Assembly (NCBI RefSeq): GCF_900116015.1
Contig: NZ_FOYH01000011.1
Coordinates: 62,001-126,000 of the forward strand
Direction of reading: 5' to 3'
Origin: Enterobacter sp. kpr-6
GTDB taxonomy: Bacteria; Pseudomonadota; Gammaproteobacteria; Enterobacterales; Enterobacteriaceae
Length of the DNA: 64,000 bases
The translations under genes were made by a program, and so were the position numbers. This document shows positions 49,764 to 58,849 of this stretch, one piece after another. The stretch's first letter is position 1. Every line of letters begins with the position of its first letter. Under the pieces are notes generated by a model that did not search any database, was not told where the DNA came from, and worked only from the letters and a program-made list of their open reading frames with translations.

Positions 49764-50084
49764 ATGGCAAATATCGTAGCGGTAACGGCCTGTCCGTCTG
49801 GCGTGGCGCATACCTACATGGCAGCAGAAGCGCTGGAAAGCGCCGCAAAAGCAAAAGGCTGGCAGGTGAAAGTCGAGACGCAAGGCTCTATTGGCCTTGA
49901 GAACGAACTGACGGCAGAAGAGATCGCCCGCGCCGATATCGTGGTGCTGACCAAAGATATCGGCATTAAGTTCGAAGAGCGCTTTGCCGGGAAAACCATC
50001 GTGCGCGTCAACATCAGCGATGCGGTAAAACGCGCCGAAGCCATTATGAACAAGATTGATACCCATCTGAATGCGCATGCTTAA
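49764..50084 (+). CDS. frwB: PTS fructose-like EIIB component FrwB
   Basis: Cytoplasmic phosphocarrier, 106 aa. The phospho-cysteine lies in AVTACPSGVAHTYMAAEAL near residue 10, the standard EIIB-Fru motif. It passes phosphate from the EIIA domain of PtsA to the sugar bound by FrwC. It starts 14 bp after frwC. A second EIIB, FrwD, is at the end of the operon. Confidence 0.96.
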   Translation: MANIVAVTACPSGVAHTYMAAEALESAAKAKGWQVKVETQGSIGLENELTAEEIARADIVVLTKDIGIKFEERFAGKTIVRVNISDAVKRAEAIMNKIDTHLNAHA

Positions 50085-50132
50085 CCGCACTCCCCGCCAG
50101 AGGGCGGGGAAATCACTGACAGGAGATCCCTG

Positions 50133-52430
50133 ATGACAAATCGTATCCAGCGCCTGAAAGCGGCACTCTTTTGCCAGCCACGCGAAATTTCTCTGGAAAG
50201 AGCGCTGCTCTACACCGGGAGCTACCGCCAGACTGAAGGCGAACCGGTTTGTCTTCGCCGTGCTAAAGCGACAGCCTGGGTACTGGATAACGTGGCGATT
50301 GCCATCCGTGACGATGAACTGATTGCCGGTAACCGCACGGTTAAACCGCGCGCGGGTATCGTCTCGCCAGAAATGGATCCGTACTGGCTGTTAAACGAAC
50401 TGGATCAGTTCCCGACCCGCCCGCAGGATCGCTTTGCCATCAGTGACGATGACAAACGCATTTACCGCGAACAGCTTTATCCGTACTGGGCGAATCGCTC
50501 GATGAAAGATTTCATCAACGGTCAGATGACCGATGCGGTGAAAGAAGCCGTCGGGACGCAAATCTTTAGCATCAACCAGACGGATAAAGGGCAGGGGCAT
50601 ATCATTATTGATTATCCGCATCTGCTGGAGAATGGCCTGGGTGAACTGATAACGCAGATGCAGGTGCACTGCCAGCGCGAGCCGGAGAATGCTTTTTACG
50701 AGGCCGCGCTTTTACTGCTGCTGGCCTCGCAGCGCCATATTTTGCGCTATGCCGTACTCGCCGATGAAATGGCCGCGTGCTGCGATGATGTTGTGCGGCG
50801 TGAAGAGTTACAGCGCATGGCCGACATTGCGCGGCACAATGCGACCCATCGCCCGCAGACGTTCTGGCAGGCCTGTCAGCTTTTCTGGTACATGAACATC
50901 ATTCTGCAATACGAATCCAACGCCAGTTCGCTGTCGCTGGGACGTTTTGATCAGTACATGCTGCCGTTTTATCAGGCTTCACTTTCGCAGGGGGAAGAGC
51001 CGGGCTTTTTGCGCGAGCTTCTGGCATCGCTGTGGATCAAATGCAATGACGTGGTGCTGCTGCGTTCAACCAGCAGCGCGCGCTATTTCGCGGGTTTCCC
51101 GACCGGGTACACCGCCCTGCTCGGTGGCCTGACGCCGACCGGACGCAGCGCGGTCAACACTCTGTCATTCCTGTGCCTTGATGCCTATCAGGATGTGCAA
51201 CTGCCGCAGCCCAACCTGGGCGTACGCGTCAACGCGCTTATCGACCGCCCGTTTTTATTAAAGACCGCTGAAACCATCCGCCTTGGCACCGGCATTCCGC
51301 AAATTTTCAATGATGAAGTGGTGGTGCCTGCCTTTCTCAACCGGGGCGTGTCGCTGGAAGATGCGCGCGATTACGCGGTGGTCGGCTGCGTGGAGCTGTC
51401 GATCCCTGGCAGAACCTACGGGCTGCATGACATCGCCATGTTTAACCTGCTGAAAGTCATGGAGATCACGCTCTATGAAAACGAACATCAACCTGACCTG
51501 AACTGGGACGGATTGCTGAATAAAATCCGCGAAAAAATCAGCCATTACATTCGTCTGATGGTCGAGGGCAGCAACATCTGCGATATCGGCCACCGCGACT
51601 GGGCTCCGGTGCCGCTGCTGTCATCGTTTATCCGTGATTGCCTGCAAAACGGTAAAGATATTACCGACGGCGGCGCGCGCTATAACTTCTCCGGCGTGCA
51701 GGGGATCGGTATCGCCAACCTGAGCGACTCCCTGCATGCGTTAAAAGGCATGGTCTTTGACCAGCAACGACTCAGTTTCCCTGACCTGCTGGCACAACTG
51801 CGGGCTAACTTCGCCACGCCTGCGGGCGCGAAAATTCGCGCACGTCTGATCCACCGCTTCGAAAAGTACGGTAACGATATCGATGAGGTGGATGACATCA
51901 GCGCGGATCTGCTGCGTTATTACTGCAAAGAGGTGGAGAAGTATGCCAATCCGCGCGGCGGTGTTTTTACCCCCGGTTCGTACACCGTCTCTGCCCATGT
52001 GCCGTTGGGCGCGGTGGTTGGCGCAACGCCGGATGGCAGGCTGGCGGGCGAACAACTGGCAGATGGCGGCCTGTCGCCGATGCTCGGCCAGGACGTTAAC
52101 GGCCCGACGGCGGTACTTAAATCGGTCAGCAAACTGGATAACACCCTGCTGTCGAACGGCACGCTGCTGAACGTGAAGTTTACCCCCACAACGCTTGAAG
52201 GCGACGGCGGCCTGCATAAACTCGCGGATTTCCTGCGCGCCTTTACGCAGCTTAAATTGCAGCATATTCAGTTCAACGTGGTGAACGGTGACACCCTGCG
52301 TGAAGCCCAGGCCCGACCGCAGGACTTTGCCGGGCTGGTGGTTCGCGTCGCCGGTTACAGCGCGTTCTTCGTGGAGCTGTCGAAGGAGATCCAGGATGAC
52401 ATCATTCGCCGGACCGCGCACCAGCTCTGA
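50133..52430 (+). CDS. pflD: Glycyl radical enzyme PflD
   Basis: Oxygen-sensitive radical enzyme, 765 aa as in E. coli. The glycyl radical site is Gly741 in VRVAGYSAFFVEL; the active-site Cys is Cys419 in VVGCVELSIPG. The single Cys in a GCVE context places it with dehydratases and C-O lyases rather than with pyruvate formate-lyase, which uses adjacent cysteines, despite its name. In E. coli PflD has recently been reported to open 1,5-anhydromannitol 6-phosphate to 1-deoxyfructose 6-phosphate (recalled, not checked). It lies between frwB and its activase pflC, which fits a PTS-delivered phosphosugar substrate. Confidence 0.95.
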   Translation: MTNRIQRLKAALFCQPREISLERALLYTGSYRQTEGEPVCLRRAKATAWVLDNVAIAIRDDELIAGNRTVKPRAGIVSPEMDPYWLLNELDQFPTRPQDRFAISDDDKRIYREQLYPYWANRSMKDFINGQMTDAVKEAVGTQIFSINQTDKGQGHIIIDYPHLLENGLGELITQMQVHCQREPENAFYEAALLLLLASQRHILRYAVLADEMAACCDDVVRREELQRMADIARHNATHRPQTFWQACQLFWYMNIILQYESNASSLSLGRFDQYMLPFYQASLSQGEEPGFLRELLASLWIKCNDVVLLRSTSSARYFAGFPTGYTALLGGLTPTGRSAVNTLSFLCLDAYQDVQLPQPNLGVRVNALIDRPFLLKTAETIRLGTGIPQIFNDEVVVPAFLNRGVSLEDARDYAVVGCVELSIPGRTYGLHDIAMFNLLKVMEITLYENEHQPDLNWDGLLNKIREKISHYIRLMVEGSNICDIGHRDWAPVPLLSSFIRDCLQNGKDITDGGARYNFSGVQGIGIANLSDSLHALKGMVFDQQRLSFPDLLAQLRANFATPAGAKIRARLIHRFEKYGNDIDEVDDISADLLRYYCKEVEKYANPRGGVFTPGSYTVSAHVPLGAVVGATPDGRLAGEQLADGGLSPMLGQDVNGPTAVLKSVSKLDNTLLSNGTLLNVKFTPTTLEGDGGLHKLADFLRAFTQLKLQHIQFNVVNGDTLREAQARPQDFAGLVVRVAGYSAFFVELSKEIQDDIIRRTAHQL

Positions 52431-53250
52431 TGTCGCGCGGATCTTCAATATCCAGCGCTATTCGCTAAACGACGGGCAGGGCATCCGCACGGTGGTGTTT
52501 TTTAAAGGCTGCCCGCATACCTGCCCGTGGTGCGCGAACCCGGAATCGATATCAGTAAAAATTGAAACCATGCGACGCGAAAGTAAGTGCCTGCACTGCC
52601 AGCCGTGCCTGCGGGACGTGCAAGAGTGTCCGTCCGGGGCGTTTGAGCAGATTGGGCGCGACATCACACTGGATGAACTGATGTGCGAGGTCATGAAAGA
52701 TGATGTGTTCTTCCGCGCCTCAGGCGGTGGCGTGACGCTCTCCGGTGGCGAAGTGCTGATGCAGGCTGAGTTCGCCACGCGTTTTCTCGCCAGGCTGCGA
52801 CAGCTTGGCGTGCATACGGCCATCGAAACCGCAGGCGACGCGCCCGCGCAGCGCTTACTGCGGCTGGCGCAGCAGTGCGATGAAGTCCTGTTCGATTTGA
52901 AAATCATGGATGCTGAACGGGCGCGGCAGGTGCTGAACATCAACCTGCCGCGCGTGCTGGCTAACCTCAACATGCTGGTGGCGGAAGGCATCACCGTGGT
53001 GCCACGCCTGCCGCTGATCCCCGGCTTTACGCTAAACGAGGACAACATTCAGCGGATACTGGCGCTGCTGCATAGCCTGGGTCTCAGGGTGCTCCATCTG
53101 CTGCCGTTTCATCAGTATGGCGAGCCTAAATATCGCCTGCTCGAACGCGAGTGGACCATGGCGGGCGTTGCGCCTCCGGCAATGGCAGAAGTGGCGGATG
53201 TTCAGCGCGTTGCAGAGCAGGCGGGCTTTCAGGTGACAGTGGGAGGATAA
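52396..53250 (+). CDS. pflC: Glycyl radical enzyme activase PflC
   Basis: Radical SAM activase that installs the glycyl radical on PflD, 284 aa. The SAM-cluster motif CxxxCxxC is GCPHTCPWCANPE, followed by an extra cysteine cluster (CLHCQPCLRDVQECP) for a second iron-sulfur centre, usual in non-PFL activases. SGGEVLMQ and DLKIMDAE are also typical. The ATG at 52396 is preceded by AGGAG and lies inside pflD, a 35-bp overlap, so translation is coupled; a longer reading from 52288 overlaps pflD by 143 bp and is rejected. It is a few residues shorter at the N-terminus than E. coli PflC. Confidence 0.94.
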   Translation: MTSFAGPRTSSDVARIFNIQRYSLNDGQGIRTVVFFKGCPHTCPWCANPESISVKIETMRRESKCLHCQPCLRDVQECPSGAFEQIGRDITLDELMCEVMKDDVFFRASGGGVTLSGGEVLMQAEFATRFLARLRQLGVHTAIETAGDAPAQRLLRLAQQCDEVLFDLKIMDAERARQVLNINLPRVLANLNMLVAEGITVVPRLPLIPGFTLNEDNIQRILALLHSLGLRVLHLLPFHQYGEPKYRLLEREWTMAGVAPPAMAEVADVQRVAEQAGFQVTVGG

Positions 53251-53251
53251 A

Positions 53252-53608
53252 ATGTCGGCGACAAAAGGGCGTTATCTGGTGGCGGTCACCGCCTGTGTCA
53301 GTGGCGTGGCGCATACCTATATGGCGGCTGAGCGGCTGGAGAAGCTCTGCTTACAGGAAAAGTGGCACATCAAAATCGAAACCCAGGGCGCACTGGGCAC
53401 AGAAAATCTGTTGAGCGACGATGACATCCGGCGGGCGGATATGGTGCTGTTGATTACGGATATCGAACTGGCAGGTGCGGAACGTTTTGCGCAGACCCGC
53501 ATTGTGCAGTCCGGCATTCATGGTTTTTTGCGCGATCCGGAAAAGGTCATGTGTGCAGTGCGTAAGCTGCTGTGTGCGCCGCAGCAGACGCATCTTATTC
53601 TTCAGTAG
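53252..53608 (+). CDS. frwD: PTS fructose-like EIIB component FrwD
   Basis: Second EIIB-Fru protein of the cluster, 118 aa, with phospho-Cys in AVTACVSGVAHTYMAAERL near residue 14. It starts one base after the pflC stop with GGGAGG upstream. Its last 14 bases overlap the end of yijO on the other strand. Why two EIIB proteins serve one EIIC is unclear; either the channel takes two donors or FrwD is a regulatory decoy. Confidence 0.94.
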   Translation: MSATKGRYLVAVTACVSGVAHTYMAAERLEKLCLQEKWHIKIETQGALGTENLLSDDDIRRADMVLLITDIELAGAERFAQTRIVQSGIHGFLRDPEKVMCAVRKLLCAPQQTHLILQ

Positions 53609-54446
53609 CGGTTTTTTCCGTCAACTGGCTGTGATACTGACGGCGATACTCCGACGGGGTGCGCTCGGTATTTTTGCGGAACAGGCGGCAAAAATAGTTA
53701 CTGTCCACGAACCCACAGGCGTGGGCCACTTCTTTGACTTTCAGATCGTACCCTTTTAGCAGCGTCCGGGCGTGTTCAAGCCGGATGTGATTCAGGTATT
53801 CGTTAAAGCCCGTCGCCCCGGTTTTCGCAAACAGGTGCGAAAGATAATTAGGCGAAATATAAAACGCCTGGGCGACCGATTCGCGGGTAAGCGGCGAGGC
53901 GTAGTGTTCATCGATATAACGACGAACGGCTTCGAACAGCGCCTGGCTCCGGGATGCGGTCTGGATCTGGCTGCCTAATAAATCGCTGCAATGGCTGAGC
54001 AGGCTCATCACGATCAGGCGGGCGGTGAGTTGCTCCTGCGGCTGCATCTGCATTTCACCGAGCGTTTGCAGTAAAAACGACCCAATGCGCGGCCCGCGCC
54101 GGGCGACGTGCTCTTTCGCCAGATTATGCAGGCTGTTTCCGTCCCAGCGCTGCACGCTGAATCCCAGTTGCTGCTTGCCGAAAAGAATGCTTAACGTGGT
54201 GGCGGGCTGTTGCCATTGCGGGGCGTTCCAGCCGCCAGCGGGAACAAACAGGGCGTCGCGCTCATTAAGAACGCCGTCGATTGCGGCGTCAGTCACCTGG
54301 CCTTCAAGCACGATTTCGAGGCGCGGAAAATCGACCTGAAACGCCAGATCGGGCACCGGTCCCGTCATGCTGGCAAACCAGACGCGCTGAAGTGGTGAAG
54401 GGCCAGTGAGTAATCTGGCAAGAAGATGGCTGACGTCGTGATGCAT
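53595..54446 (-). CDS. yijO: AraC-family regulator YijO
   Basis: Transcription factor of 283 aa, the E. coli length. The C-terminal AraC double helix-turn-helix covers about residues 170-275 (LTRESVAQAFYISPNYLSHL and VKEVAHACGFVDSNYFCRLF). The N-terminal part is a cupin-like effector domain without recognisable ligand motif. It closes the frw/pfl cluster, pointing toward it, which suggests it is the local regulator; the target sites may be the inverted repeats at 48458-48526. Not experimentally assigned, as far as I know. Confidence 0.93.
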   Translation of the reverse strand: MHHDVSHLLARLLTGPSPLQRVWFASMTGPVPDLAFQVDFPRLEIVLEGQVTDAAIDGVLNERDALFVPAGGWNAPQWQQPATTLSILFGKQQLGFSVQRWDGNSLHNLAKEHVARRGPRIGSFLLQTLGEMQMQPQEQLTARLIVMSLLSHCSDLLGSQIQTASRSQALFEAVRRYIDEHYASPLTRESVAQAFYISPNYLSHLFAKTGATGFNEYLNHIRLEHARTLLKGYDLKVKEVAHACGFVDSNYFCRLFRKNTERTPSEYRRQYHSQLTEKTATEE

Positions 54447-54485
54447 GGTTTTTGCCCTGGGTCGTTCAGGGTTGGAATTATAGTC

Positions 54486-54513
54486 AGCCCGGTGAGCGTT
54501 GCGCTACCGGGCT
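54486..54513 (-). terminator. Hairpin downstream of ppc
   Basis: AGCCCGGT / ACCGGGCT stem with a 12-nt loop, 15 bp past the ppc stop. The T tract in the ppc direction is poor (GACTATAATT), so it is at best a weak terminator. Confidence 0.5.
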
Positions 54514-54527
54514 TTCACTATTGCGCG

Positions 54528-57179
54528 TTAGCCAGTGTTACGCATACCGGCGGCAACGCCTGCGATCGTGACCATCAGCGCCTGTTCCACACGCGGATCC
54601 GGTTCCTGACCTTCTTCTTCGGCTTTGCGTGAACGGTAGAGCAGCTCAGCCTGCAGGACGTTCAGCGGATCGGTATAGATGTTACGCAACTGAATAGACT
54701 CGGCAATCCACGGCAGATCGGCCATCAGATGCGAATCGTTGGCGATATCCAGCACCACTTTGATATCCGCTTCCAGCAGACCGCGTAGCTCGCTACCGAG
54801 CGTCCACAGGTCAGATTTCACCAGACGCTGATCGTAGTATTCCGCCAGCCACAGGTCGGCTTTGGCGAAGACCATTTCCAGCATTCCGAGGCGAGTGGAG
54901 AAGAACGGCCAGTCGCTGCACATCGCTTCCAGCTCGCTCTGCTTGCCATCTTCGACCACTTTTTGCAGCGCCGCACCAGCACCCAGCCAGGCGGGCAGCA
55001 TCAGGCGGTTCTGCGTCCAGGCGAAGATCCACGGGATCGCGCGCAGTGACTCGACGCCACCGGTCGGACGACGTTTGGCCGGACGCGAGCCGAGCGGCAG
55101 TTTGCCCAGTTCCTGCTCCGGCGTGGCCTGGCGGAAATAGGGCACGAAACTTTCGTTTTCACGCACGTAGCCACGGTACATGTCGCAGGAGATGTCTGAC
55201 AGCTCATCCATGATGTGACGCCAGGAATCTTTCGGTTCCGGCGGCGGCAGCAAGTTGGCTTCCAGAATCGCGCTGGTGTAGAGCGACAGGCTGCTGATAG
55301 TGATTTCCGGCAGACCGTATTTAAAGCGGATCATTTCGCCCTGTTCGGTGACGCGCAGGCCACCCTTCAGGCTGCCCGGCGGTTGCGAGAGCAGGGCTGC
55401 GTGGGCCGGTGCGCCCCCGCGACCGATAGAGCCGCCGCGTCCGTGGAACAGCGTCAGTTCGATGCCCGCTTTTTCGCAGGTTTTGATCAGTGCGTCCTGT
55501 GCCTGATACTGCGCCCAGGATGCCGCCATCACGCCCGCGTCTTTCGCGGAGTCAGAATAGCCAATCATCACCATCTGTTTGCCCTGAATAAAGCCGCGAT
55601 ACCAGTCGATATTCAGCAACTGGGTCATCACATCATCGGCGTTGTTCAGATCGTCCAGGGTTTCAAACAGCGGGGCGACCGGCAGCGCGAAAGTAATGCC
55701 CGCTTCTTTCAGCAGCAGGTGCACTGCCAGCACGTCGGACGGCGTTTTCGCCATGGAGATCACATAGGCGGCAACGGATCCTTTCGGCGCATCAACGATC
55801 GCTTTGCAGGTATTGAAGACTTCGCGGGTTTCGTCGCTGGGCTCCCAGTTGCGCGGCAGCAGCGGACGTTTGGAATTCAGTTCGCGGATCAGGAACGCCT
55901 GTTTGTCGGCTTCTGACCAGCTTTCGTAGTCGCCGATGCCGAGGTAGCGGGTCAGCTCGCCCAGCGCTTCGGTGTGGCGGGTGCTTTCCTGGCGCACATC
56001 GATACGCACCAGCGGCACGCCGAAACACTTCACGCGGCGCAGGGTGTCGAGCAACTCACCATTGGCGATGATGCTCATGCCGCAGGCCTGCAGGGATTTA
56101 TAGCAGGCGTACAGCGGTTCCCATAGCTGTTCGTTTTGCGTCAGCAGGCCCGCCGGTTTCGGCAGGCGCTCGCCTTTCAGACGCGCTTCCAGCCAGGCCT
56201 GCGTTGCCATCAACTGGCTCCGCAGCCCTTTCATCAGGTAGCGGTATGGCTCTTGTGCGCCGTCGCTGCCGACCATTTCGCGCAGTTCGTCGGTGCATTC
56301 GACCATGGAGAGTTCAGAGATCAGCACCTGAATATCTTTCAGGAACAGGTCGGTGGCTTTCCAGCGGCTCAGCAGCAGGACGTGGCGAGTGATGTCGGCG
56401 GTCACGTTCGGGTTGCCGTCGCGGTCGCCGCCCATCCAGGAGGTGAAGCGCACGGGCACAAAATCTACCGGCAGTTTGTAGCCGAGGTTCTCTTCCAGTT
56501 GTTCGTTCAGTTCGCGCAGGTAGTTCGGCACGCCTTCCCAGAGGCTGTTTTCAACCACCGCAAAGCCCCATTTGGCTTCATCGACCGGGCTTGGGCGATG
56601 TTTGCGGATTTCGTCCGTGTGCCAGGACTGCGCAATTAGCTGGCGCAGACGACGCATCAGCTGGTTGCGTTCATAATCGACGATATCTTTGTTATCGAGC
56701 TGCTTTAAGCAGGCGTTCACTTCCACCATTTTGTGGATCAGTGTGCGACGGGTGATTTCCGTCGGGTGTGCGGTCAGTACCAGTTCCAGCGACAGGGATT
56801 CCACCGCTTTTTTGATAATGGCTTCGTTGAGATCGGGTTGGTCTTTGAGTTTTCTGAGCGTGCGCGCAATGATTTCCGGGTTGCTGGCACCTTCACCGTT
56901 CGGCGAAATGCTGTGGTATTGCTCAGCGGTGTTGGCAAGGTTCAAAAACTGGCTAAATGCCCGTGCAACCGGCAACAGTTCATCGTTGGACAGGTTCTGC
57001 AAGGTGGTGAGCAGTTCCTGACGGTTGGCTTCATTACCTGCACGTGAAGATTTAGAGAGCTTTCGAATTGTTTCTACACGGTCGAGAATGTTCTCTCCCA
57101 GAGCATCCTTGATGGTATCTCCCAGCAGCTTGCCGAGCATACTGACATTACTACGCAAAGCGGAATATTGTTCGTTCAT
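54528..57179 (-). CDS. ppc: Phosphoenolpyruvate carboxylase
   Basis: Anaplerotic enzyme adding bicarbonate to PEP to form oxaloacetate, 883 aa from ATG 57179, the E. coli length; eight residues of the longer reading are not conserved. Catalytic His in [14 protein letters not shown] near residue 138, the [14 protein letters not shown] loop near 585, and the mobile loop with Lys/Arg residues KRRPTGG are conserved. The C-terminus MRNTG is the family's invariant end. Expected to be activated by acetyl-CoA and inhibited by aspartate. Confidence 0.99.
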   Translation of the reverse strand: MNEQYSALRSNVSMLGKLLGDTIKDALGENILDRVETIRKLSKSSRAGNEANRQELLTTLQNLSNDELLPVARAFSQFLNLANTAEQYHSISPNGEGASNPEIIARTLRKLKDQPDLNEAIIKKAVESLSLELVLTAHPTEITRRTLIHKMVEVNACLKQLDNKDIVDYERNQLMRRLRQLIAQSWHTDEIRKHRPSPVDEAKWGFAVVENSLWEGVPNYLRELNEQLEENLGYKLPVDFVPVRFTSWMGGDRDGNPNVTADITRHVLLLSRWKATDLFLKDIQVLISELSMVECTDELREMVGSDGAQEPYRYLMKGLRSQLMATQAWLEARLKGERLPKPAGLLTQNEQLWEPLYACYKSLQACGMSIIANGELLDTLRRVKCFGVPLVRIDVRQESTRHTEALGELTRYLGIGDYESWSEADKQAFLIRELNSKRPLLPRNWEPSDETREVFNTCKAIVDAPKGSVAAYVISMAKTPSDVLAVHLLLKEAGITFALPVAPLFETLDDLNNADDVMTQLLNIDWYRGFIQGKQMVMIGYSDSAKDAGVMAASWAQYQAQDALIKTCEKAGIELTLFHGRGGSIGRGGAPAHAALLSQPPGSLKGGLRVTEQGEMIRFKYGLPEITISSLSLYTSAILEANLLPPPEPKDSWRHIMDELSDISCDMYRGYVRENESFVPYFRQATPEQELGKLPLGSRPAKRRPTGGVESLRAIPWIFAWTQNRLMLPAWLGAGAALQKVVEDGKQSELEAMCSDWPFFSTRLGMLEMVFAKADLWLAEYYDQRLVKSDLWTLGSELRGLLEADIKVVLDIANDSHLMADLPWIAESIQLRNIYTDPLNVLQAELLYRSRKAEEEGQEPDPRVEQALMVTIAGVAAGMRNTG

Positions 57180-57419
57180 GTTAACCCAGACACCCCATCT
57201 CATTTTATTTTGTTATACCCGCCGCTTCGCAATGTAAGCGTATGGATACAAGACACCGCCTTTTATAAAGCCACGTAAAACCCCTTGCGTCAATTGCTGC
57301 GAAAACGGTTCAGCAAACGAATAAATCGCGGCAATTTACGAAATTTAATTCGCTTTAAGGCAGATAAGTATTGCTTATGAAAATGTTAAAAATTCCCTTC
57401 ACGCCGGCAGAAGACCACA
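57180..57419 (-). promoter_or_regulatory. ppc promoter region
   Basis: Gene-free 240 bp upstream of ppc. GCTGAACCGTTTTC at 57301-57314 (minus strand) resembles a Cra site (TGAAxCGxTTCA), which would tie ppc to the same regulator as pfkA; the match is partial. No -35/-10 pair was chosen with confidence. Confidence 0.35.
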
Positions 57420-57602
57420 CCCTCACCCCGGCCCTCTCCCTGAGGGAGAGGGGGAACACCGGACCCTCACCCCGGCCCTCTCCCTGAGGGAGAGGGGGAA
57501 CACCGGACCCTCACCCCGACCCTCTCCCTGAGGGAGAGGGGGAAGGGCGGGACTGTGCGCGGACGGTTCCCTCTCCCCTGGGGAGAGGGTTAGGGTGAGG
57601 GG
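57420..57602. repeat. Intergenic palindromic repeat block 9 with tandem units
   Basis: Three left-facing copies in a row followed by one right-facing copy ending GGGTTAGGGTGAGGGG. The first two copies are identical over about 45 bp, including the linker GGGGGAACACCGGA. Perfect tandem copies indicate recent local duplication. Located between the ppc promoter and the argE stop codon. Confidence 0.92.
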
Positions 57603-57609
57603 AAAAGCA

Positions 57610-58761
57610 TTAGTGCCAGCAGAAGTGATGCACCACCTGGGTGATCAACTCCCGCGTCGGCTTAATAAAGCGGGTTTCCAGATATTCATCCGGCTGGTGC
57701 GCCTGGTTAATCGACCCGGGGCCTAACACCAGTGTCGGACACAGCGTCTGAATAAACGGCGCTTCGGTGCAGTAGTTCACCACTTCCGTCTGCGTGCCGA
57801 GCAGCTTCTCCACCACCTGCACCAGTTGGTGATCCGGCGGGCATTCGTAGCCAGGGATCGGCGGGTGTAATTCAGCGATATTTAAGCGCCCCGGCCAGCG
57901 CGCGCTGACCGGCTCCAGCGCTTCGTTGAGCAGGCCGTCTAAGTCGTTGAGCGTTATGCCCGGCAGCGGGCGGATATCCATGTGCAGTTCGCAACAGGCA
58001 CAGATCCGGTTTGCTGCATCACCACCGTGAATATGACCGAGGTTCAGTGTCGGGTACGGCACGGTGAAGGCGTCGAAGTGATAGCGCTCTTTTAAGGTGT
58101 CGCGCAGAGTCAGGATGTGGCCGATGGCATCGTGCATCAGTTCAATGGCGTTTACCCCACGCGCGGGATCGCTGGAGTGACCGGACTGTCCGAGCACGCG
58201 GATGGCGTGGGAAATATGACCTTTGTGCGCACGTACCGGCTGTAAGGAGGTCGGCTCGCCAATGATGGCGCAGTCCGGGCGAATTTCGGCGTGTTCGGCG
58301 AAGTAGCGCGCGCCCGCCATGCTGGTCTCTTCATCGGCGGTCGCCAGCACGTACAGCGGCTTTTTCAGCTTCGTCACATCCACGTCACGCAGCGCATCAA
58401 GAATAAAGGCAAAAAAGCCTTTCATGTCGGCGGTGCCGAGGCCGTAGAGTTTGTTGTCGTGTTCGGTCAGGGTGAAAGGATCGCGCGTCCAGCGACCATC
58501 ATCATAAGGTACGGTGTCGGTGTGGCCGGTCAGCAGTAAACCGCCTGCGCCCTGGCCTGCGGTGGCCAGCATGTTGAATTTATTTCGCGTTCCGGGTACC
58601 GGCTGGATTTCAACCTTAAACCCAAGATCGCCAAACCAGCCGCCCAGCAGATTGATTAAAGTCGCATTACTCTGATCCAGCGCTTCTTCCGTTGCGCTGA
58701 TAGACGGCGTGGCAATCAGGGCGCGGTAAATCTCGATAAATGGCGGTAAATTCATTTTCAT
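57610..58761 (-). CDS. argE: Acetylornithine deacetylase
   Basis: Zinc metallopeptidase-family enzyme that releases acetate from N-acetylornithine in arginine synthesis, 383 aa, the E. coli length. Metal ligands lie in [14 protein letters not shown] near residue 80, [11 protein letters not shown] near 112 and [13 protein letters not shown] near 145. The ATG at 58761 was chosen over a non-ATG start three codons upstream. Divergent from argCBH with shared ARG boxes. Confidence 0.98.
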   Translation of the reverse strand: MKMNLPPFIEIYRALIATPSISATEEALDQSNATLINLLGGWFGDLGFKVEIQPVPGTRNKFNMLATAGQGAGGLLLTGHTDTVPYDDGRWTRDPFTLTEHDNKLYGLGTADMKGFFAFILDALRDVDVTKLKKPLYVLATADEETSMAGARYFAEHAEIRPDCAIIGEPTSLQPVRAHKGHISHAIRVLGQSGHSSDPARGVNAIELMHDAIGHILTLRDTLKERYHFDAFTVPYPTLNLGHIHGGDAANRICACCELHMDIRPLPGITLNDLDGLLNEALEPVSARWPGRLNIAELHPPIPGYECPPDHQLVQVVEKLLGTQTEVVNYCTEAPFIQTLCPTLVLGPGSINQAHQPDEYLETRFIKPTRELITQVVHHFCWH

Positions 58762-58783
58762 TGTTGACACACCTTAGGTCGTG

Positions 58784-58826
58784 ATAGTATCAATATTCAT
58801 GCAGTAAATGTGAATAAAAATACACT
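58784..58826. promoter_or_regulatory. ARG boxes between argE and argC
   Basis: Two ArgR-type sites around AGTATCAATATTCA (58786-58799, degenerate left half) and TGAATAAAAATACA (58811-58824, perfect left half), compared with TGAATxxxxATTCA. The pair overlaps the face-to-face promoters, predicting arginine repression of both directions. Confidence 0.8.
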
Positions 58827-58849
58827 AACGTTGATCGTAAAGGAACCCG

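Noticed and set aside
53252-53608. frwD as a misannotated duplicate of frwB
   Set aside because: The two EIIB proteins differ clearly in sequence and length and both keep the phospho-cysteine; E. coli has the same pair.
57420-57602. Possible CRISPR array
   Set aside because: Direct copies are contiguous palindromic units with the same linker, not repeats separated by unique spacers, and no cas gene is near.
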